Positions 13,894 through 14,188 of a stretch of 14,188 nt of DNA are shown piece after piece. Position 1 is the stretch's first letter; every line of letters begins with the position of its first letter. The DNA comes from Candidatus Aenigmarchaeota archaeon ex4484_52. GTDB lineage: Archaea; EX4484-52. The notes under the pieces are model-generated. The model made no database searches. It was not told where the DNA came from and saw only the letters and a program-made list of their open reading frames with translations. The stretch spans positions 1-14,188 of the forward strand of contig NJDR01000019.1 in assembly GCA_002254415.1 (NCBI GenBank), in the 5' to 3' direction. The position numbers and the translations under genes are program-made.

Positions 13894-14188
13894 ATCTGCA
13901 TTTGCCTCCTTTATCTTACAGATTCTTATTCTCTTAAATTCTTTAATTATCCTCAGCGTACCCATCTGAGAAATTCTTTCAATGATTTTTCAATCAAAAG
14001 AGTCAGCACGCTAAGGGCATCAAAATCCTGCTCAACATTCATTAATTCTTGTAAATTTTCATAAACATACTTTCCTTTAAATCTATATTTGTAACCAGCA
14101 AGAACTTGACTGCTGATTCCTACTCATAATCCCACACAATTCATTCACTTTAATGAAAATGTTTTATCCAATAATCCAAATCAACAGC
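13843..14188 (-). pseudogene. Frameshifted minus-strand gene remnant, family not recognised, runs off the window
   Basis: Two overlapping minus-strand frames make one protein. The first, open from 14123, reads QVLAGYKYRFKGKYVYENLQ, ELMNVEQDFDALSVLTLLIE, and would stop at 13953-13955. After a one-base shift in the A run at 13984-13992 the second gives IIERISQMGTLRIIKEFKRI, KIKEANADRKILAHLKPK, and ends at TAA 13843-13845. Upstream of 14123 the sequence has stops in each frame but keeps scraps such as VDLDYWIKHF at the window edge, so decay continues outside. It is basic and helical; no motif is recognised. Its tail and 3' flank recur at 8867-8975, so it is a multi-copy gene or part of a mobile element. 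No other gene is seen in 13722-14188. Confidence 0.6.

Noticed and set aside
13876..14064. Plus-strand 62-residue open frame near the right edge
   Set aside because: It is antisense to the duplicated minus-strand gene remnant and has no protein-like features of its own.
1..14188. CRISPR array, tRNA or rRNA gene
   Set aside because: No regularly spaced repeats, tRNA arm patterns or conserved rRNA segments were seen on either strand.

Overview
This is an AT-rich window from an archaeon. The archaeal call rests on a nascent-polypeptide-associated complex (NAC) protein with a C-terminal UBA-like segment, a TyrRS of the archaeal/eukaryotic type, a one-domain PRC-barrel protein, a Vps4/CDC48-like AAA ATPase, TATA-like boxes about 30 nt upstream of some starts, and GAGG-type Shine-Dalgarno sites at others. 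Compact genes and heavy gene decay would suit a reduced-genome lineage (DPANN-like, for example). That placement is inference; no rRNA or tRNA gene was seen.

Layout. 1-480: the tail of an unrecognised gene, possibly frameshifted. 483-3880 (+): an aspartate-family cluster with a class I/II aminotransferase of LL-diaminopimelate aminotransferase type, a homoserine dehydrogenase missing most of its NAD-binding domain, and an intact aspartokinase. 3889-5287 (+): a possible terminator, then a degraded restriction-modification-like locus (an out-of-frame remnant, a 131-aa protein and a beta-type DNA methyltransferase). 5323-7165 (+): a tandem TATA-like promoter, an AAA ATPase and a membrane protein with a C-terminal winged helix. 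7182-7766 (+): rubrerythrin. 7790-8227 (+): a wrecked EamA/DMT permease gene. 8300-8824 (+): a small protein with a HELLH zinc-peptidase-like motif. 8825-9247: no intact gene; it holds one copy of a 109-bp repeat and a broken copy of the next gene's 3' end. 9248-10997 (+): a helical repeat protein and a degenerate ATP-grasp-like protein. 10998-11488: a decayed minus-strand gene. 11489-13066 (-): tyrosyl-tRNA synthetase, then NAC. 13200-13448 (+): PRC-barrel protein. 13452-13721 (-): small two-TM protein. 13722-14188: the second repeat copy, inside a decayed minus-strand gene.

The main theme is decay. At least six loci show frameshifts, in-frame stops or internal deletions beside intact housekeeping genes. 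Several frameshifts lie in A/T runs, so unpolished sequence is a competing explanation. The internal deletion, the in-frame stops and the diverged duplicates are harder to explain that way. I see no clear new defence or mobile system. The least explained intact units are the AAA ATPase/membrane-HTH pair and the helical-repeat/ATP-grasp-like pair.
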